DNA from: Antitrichia curtipendula
Lineage: Eukaryota; Streptophyta; Bryopsida; Hypnales; Leucodontaceae
Direction of reading: 5' to 3'
Assembly: GCA_951230915.1 (NCBI GenBank)
Contig: OX579638.1
Span: 21,346,696-21,410,695, forward strand
DNA length: 64,000 bases
Part shown: in pieces, positions 62,390-64,000 of the stretch
Layout of the letters: every line of letters begins with the position of its first letter
Numbering within the stretch: position 1 is the first letter of the stretch
Program-made: the position numbers and the translations under genes
Notes under the pieces: generated by a model
The model's input: only the letters and a program-made list of their open reading frames with translations
Told to the model about the DNA's origin: nothing
The model's database searches: none

Positions 62390-64000
62390 CTAATAAAAAA
62401 CTACGGCAGCTCCCTTGCCTCTGTTGGCATCCTGCAATGCATAAAAAAGTATGAGAAAGAAAATTTCAACCACCCAAAATCATGCACATTGGATGACTCA
62501 AAAATCACAGAAATAAGAATCTTAAAGTACTCACGTCCAAATAAACAACTTACCCGTTCATCAATATAGCGCTTTCTTGCTTGAAAATAAGTTTCCGCAA
62601 GTTTGCCAATTGGATTCTTTAGTGCTTTACATAATTGAATAACAAAAGGACGATGTTGGACAAAAGCCATCCCAAGAACTCCTACTGGCTTCGGAGATGT
62701 TGTGCAATGCACAGTGGTCTTTGCATTGCAAATAAATGCAGCTCCATTTCCGCAATGAAAATGGACTTTGTACTCAGGCAACCAAAACTGAGGTTGTTCC
62801 TCCAATTCCACTTCTCCATCTGCAAGGACATAATTGTCAACAACATTTATTTTGTTTCAGTTAATCAAAAATTATACTTTCCAAAAATATATGAACTTCA
62901 TGTACTACAAAATGGAATGAACTTCAAGAACTTGAAGAAAGTTGAATACCGTACTTGGATGCAACCATACGATAATGCCAAAACCATAATCCTCTGGATC
63001 GTCATGAGGTAAACAGCTATAATCTCGTGTGATAGCAAAGGAAGTGAAGGGGGTGCCCCCAAAATGACCTTCCATAGTACTAAGGCCCTCATTTGCTAAG
63101 ACTTTTTTGAAGTTTGCCATGACTTCGGGAAATGCAACTTCAAAATACGAAGTCATCTTCTTCACAAATTTCTCAGACAACGCATATAGCTCGGGATATG
63201 GTTGTACAAACCTGCATTCCAAAATGCATATGAAATGTACATGAGACCTTTGCATCATGTATTACAAATATATCTAAAATTAAACTAATGTTCACACCAT
63301 TAAATAAAAAATCTTGAAGAAGAATGCCAAACTCACCATCCCAATTGACAATGTTCGTACATGCCGTACATAACCATCTTCGTGCCTGAAATTCTTTTTC
63401 CGCGTTTGATTGGCTTCCCCAATTGCTCTAGAATAGAAGCAATGCCATATAATTCTCGGATGTCTTTTTTAGGAATCACATCCTTTCTAAGAATTCCAAT
63501 CGAATTCTTAGACAATGTTGTACTCTCTTGAATGGAAATTGAACCATTCACCTGTATGAAATTCACTTTATCTTTCTGAAAATCATAGGTATTTTCGAAA
63601 AATTTCTTCCTCCTATAAACCTGTCAATAGAAATTATGCATTGTCATTCTGAAAATATTGAATAATATTTAGTAACCCCAATAATAAGAATTGAACAACA
63701 ATTACCACAATGTATTTTTTCCTTCAAGAAAAAGGTCCAGTTTTATATAATTTTTGTAGAATAATAAAAAATTAAAAAAAATTAAATACCAAAACTAAAG
63801 TGATGCTTGAATTGCAGACCTTAGTAACCTCAAGAATTGGATGCTCCGGAGTTGGTGGAGGAAGAACATGCGTTGCTTTGAAGTGTTGCTCCATTTTCTT
63901 GAAGCTCAATTCCATCTTCAAGTTGCATGGCACGCACATGTATTTAACATTCCCTTCGTGAACAAGCACAATGCCCCAAGCCTCCAAAAAAAATTTCTTC
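62390..64000 (-). CDS. Zinc finger plus 2OG-Fe(II) dioxygenase-like protein, 3' part
   Basis: Five exons run in from the right edge: 63820-64000 (partial), 63337-63620, 62955-63211, 62554-62819 and 62390-62431 (TAG). All GT-AG sites and phases agree, giving about 342 residues. Residues 22-44 form C-x2-C-x13-H-x4-H, a C2H2-like finger. Residues 205-297 resemble the double-stranded beta-helix of 2-oxoglutarate/Fe(II) dioxygenases: the HxD pair is His224/Asp226 in LPHDDPEDYGFGIIVW, the distal His is His278 in AKTTVHCTTSP, and a possible 2OG-binding Arg is Arg297. The strand order and the LPEYKVHFHCGNGAAFICN stretch recall the TET/JBP group, which oxidises 5-methylpyrimidines in DNA and in fungi is linked to KDZ transposons. 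A DNA- or nucleic-acid-modifying role is inferred. The start and any N-terminal domains lie beyond the window. Another dioxygenase family is possible. Confidence 0.6.

Noticed and set aside
62635..63012. 125-codon plus frame opposite the dioxygenase-like gene
   Set aside because: It is the antisense shadow of exons at 62554-62819 and 62955-63211 and crosses their intron.
1..64000. tRNA, rRNA, CRISPR or organelle-derived segments
   Set aside because: I looked for cloverleaf cores, rRNA-like GC-rich blocks and regular spacer arrays and saw none.

Overview
The window looks like nuclear DNA of a land plant. The evidence is spliced genes with GT-AG introns in an AT-rich background, plant TTTAGGG telomere-type repeats, an allene oxide cyclase, a plant-type cofactor-independent phosphoglycerate mutase, and many small TIR elements. 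A non-seed plant such as a bryophyte or lycophyte is my best guess, but this is inference. The sequence has a 200-base run of N at 53260-53459. No rRNA, tRNA, CRISPR array or bacterial-type operon was seen.

Layout. Positions 139-1203 (+) hold an unrecognised two-exon gene interrupted by one in-frame TAG. From 2.1 to 4.5 kb there is a repeat complex: a degenerate GTCCACGCC-like motif in opposite orientations around a pair of 60-bp direct repeats, bracketed by inverted telomere-like tracts. From 4.5 to 18 kb I see only AT-rich DNA with old dispersed repeats. A long foldback element (18212-18644) and a GC-richer stretch lead into the allene oxide cyclase gene (19931-21697, +, 3 exons). More elements follow, including a CACTA-type MITE, up to a six-exon phosphoglycerate mutase-like gene (27653-31123, -). 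Another gene-poor stretch ends at a two-exon mitochondrial ribosomal protein L30 gene (38020-38628, -) with telo-box motifs upstream. From 39 to 57 kb there are TTAA-flanked elements, a Harbinger-like element with a nested hairpin, and other foldbacks. From 57.4 kb to the right edge two minus-strand genes lie head to tail. One is a seven-exon gene of unknown function whose 5' end I cannot find. The other is the 3' part of a gene coding for a C2H2-like zinc finger and a 2-oxoglutarate/Fe(II) dioxygenase-like domain that resembles TET/JBP enzymes.

The two most interesting points are these. First, the phosphoglycerate mutase-like gene has an intact 598-codon frame across six exons, but the catalytic serine is Gly and one metal-binding Asp is Ser. 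It looks like a maintained pseudoenzyme. Second, a dispersed family of 0.55-1.1 kb elements with short TIRs (CCCCTAAAG/CTTTAGGGG) is flanked by TTAA at both ends in most copies. TTAA is the target duplication of piggyBac-type transposons.

The genes do not form a pathway or cluster. They are independent genes separated by repeat-rich DNA, as expected of a medium or large plant genome. All splice models were built by eye from frame continuity, splice dinucleotides and phase.
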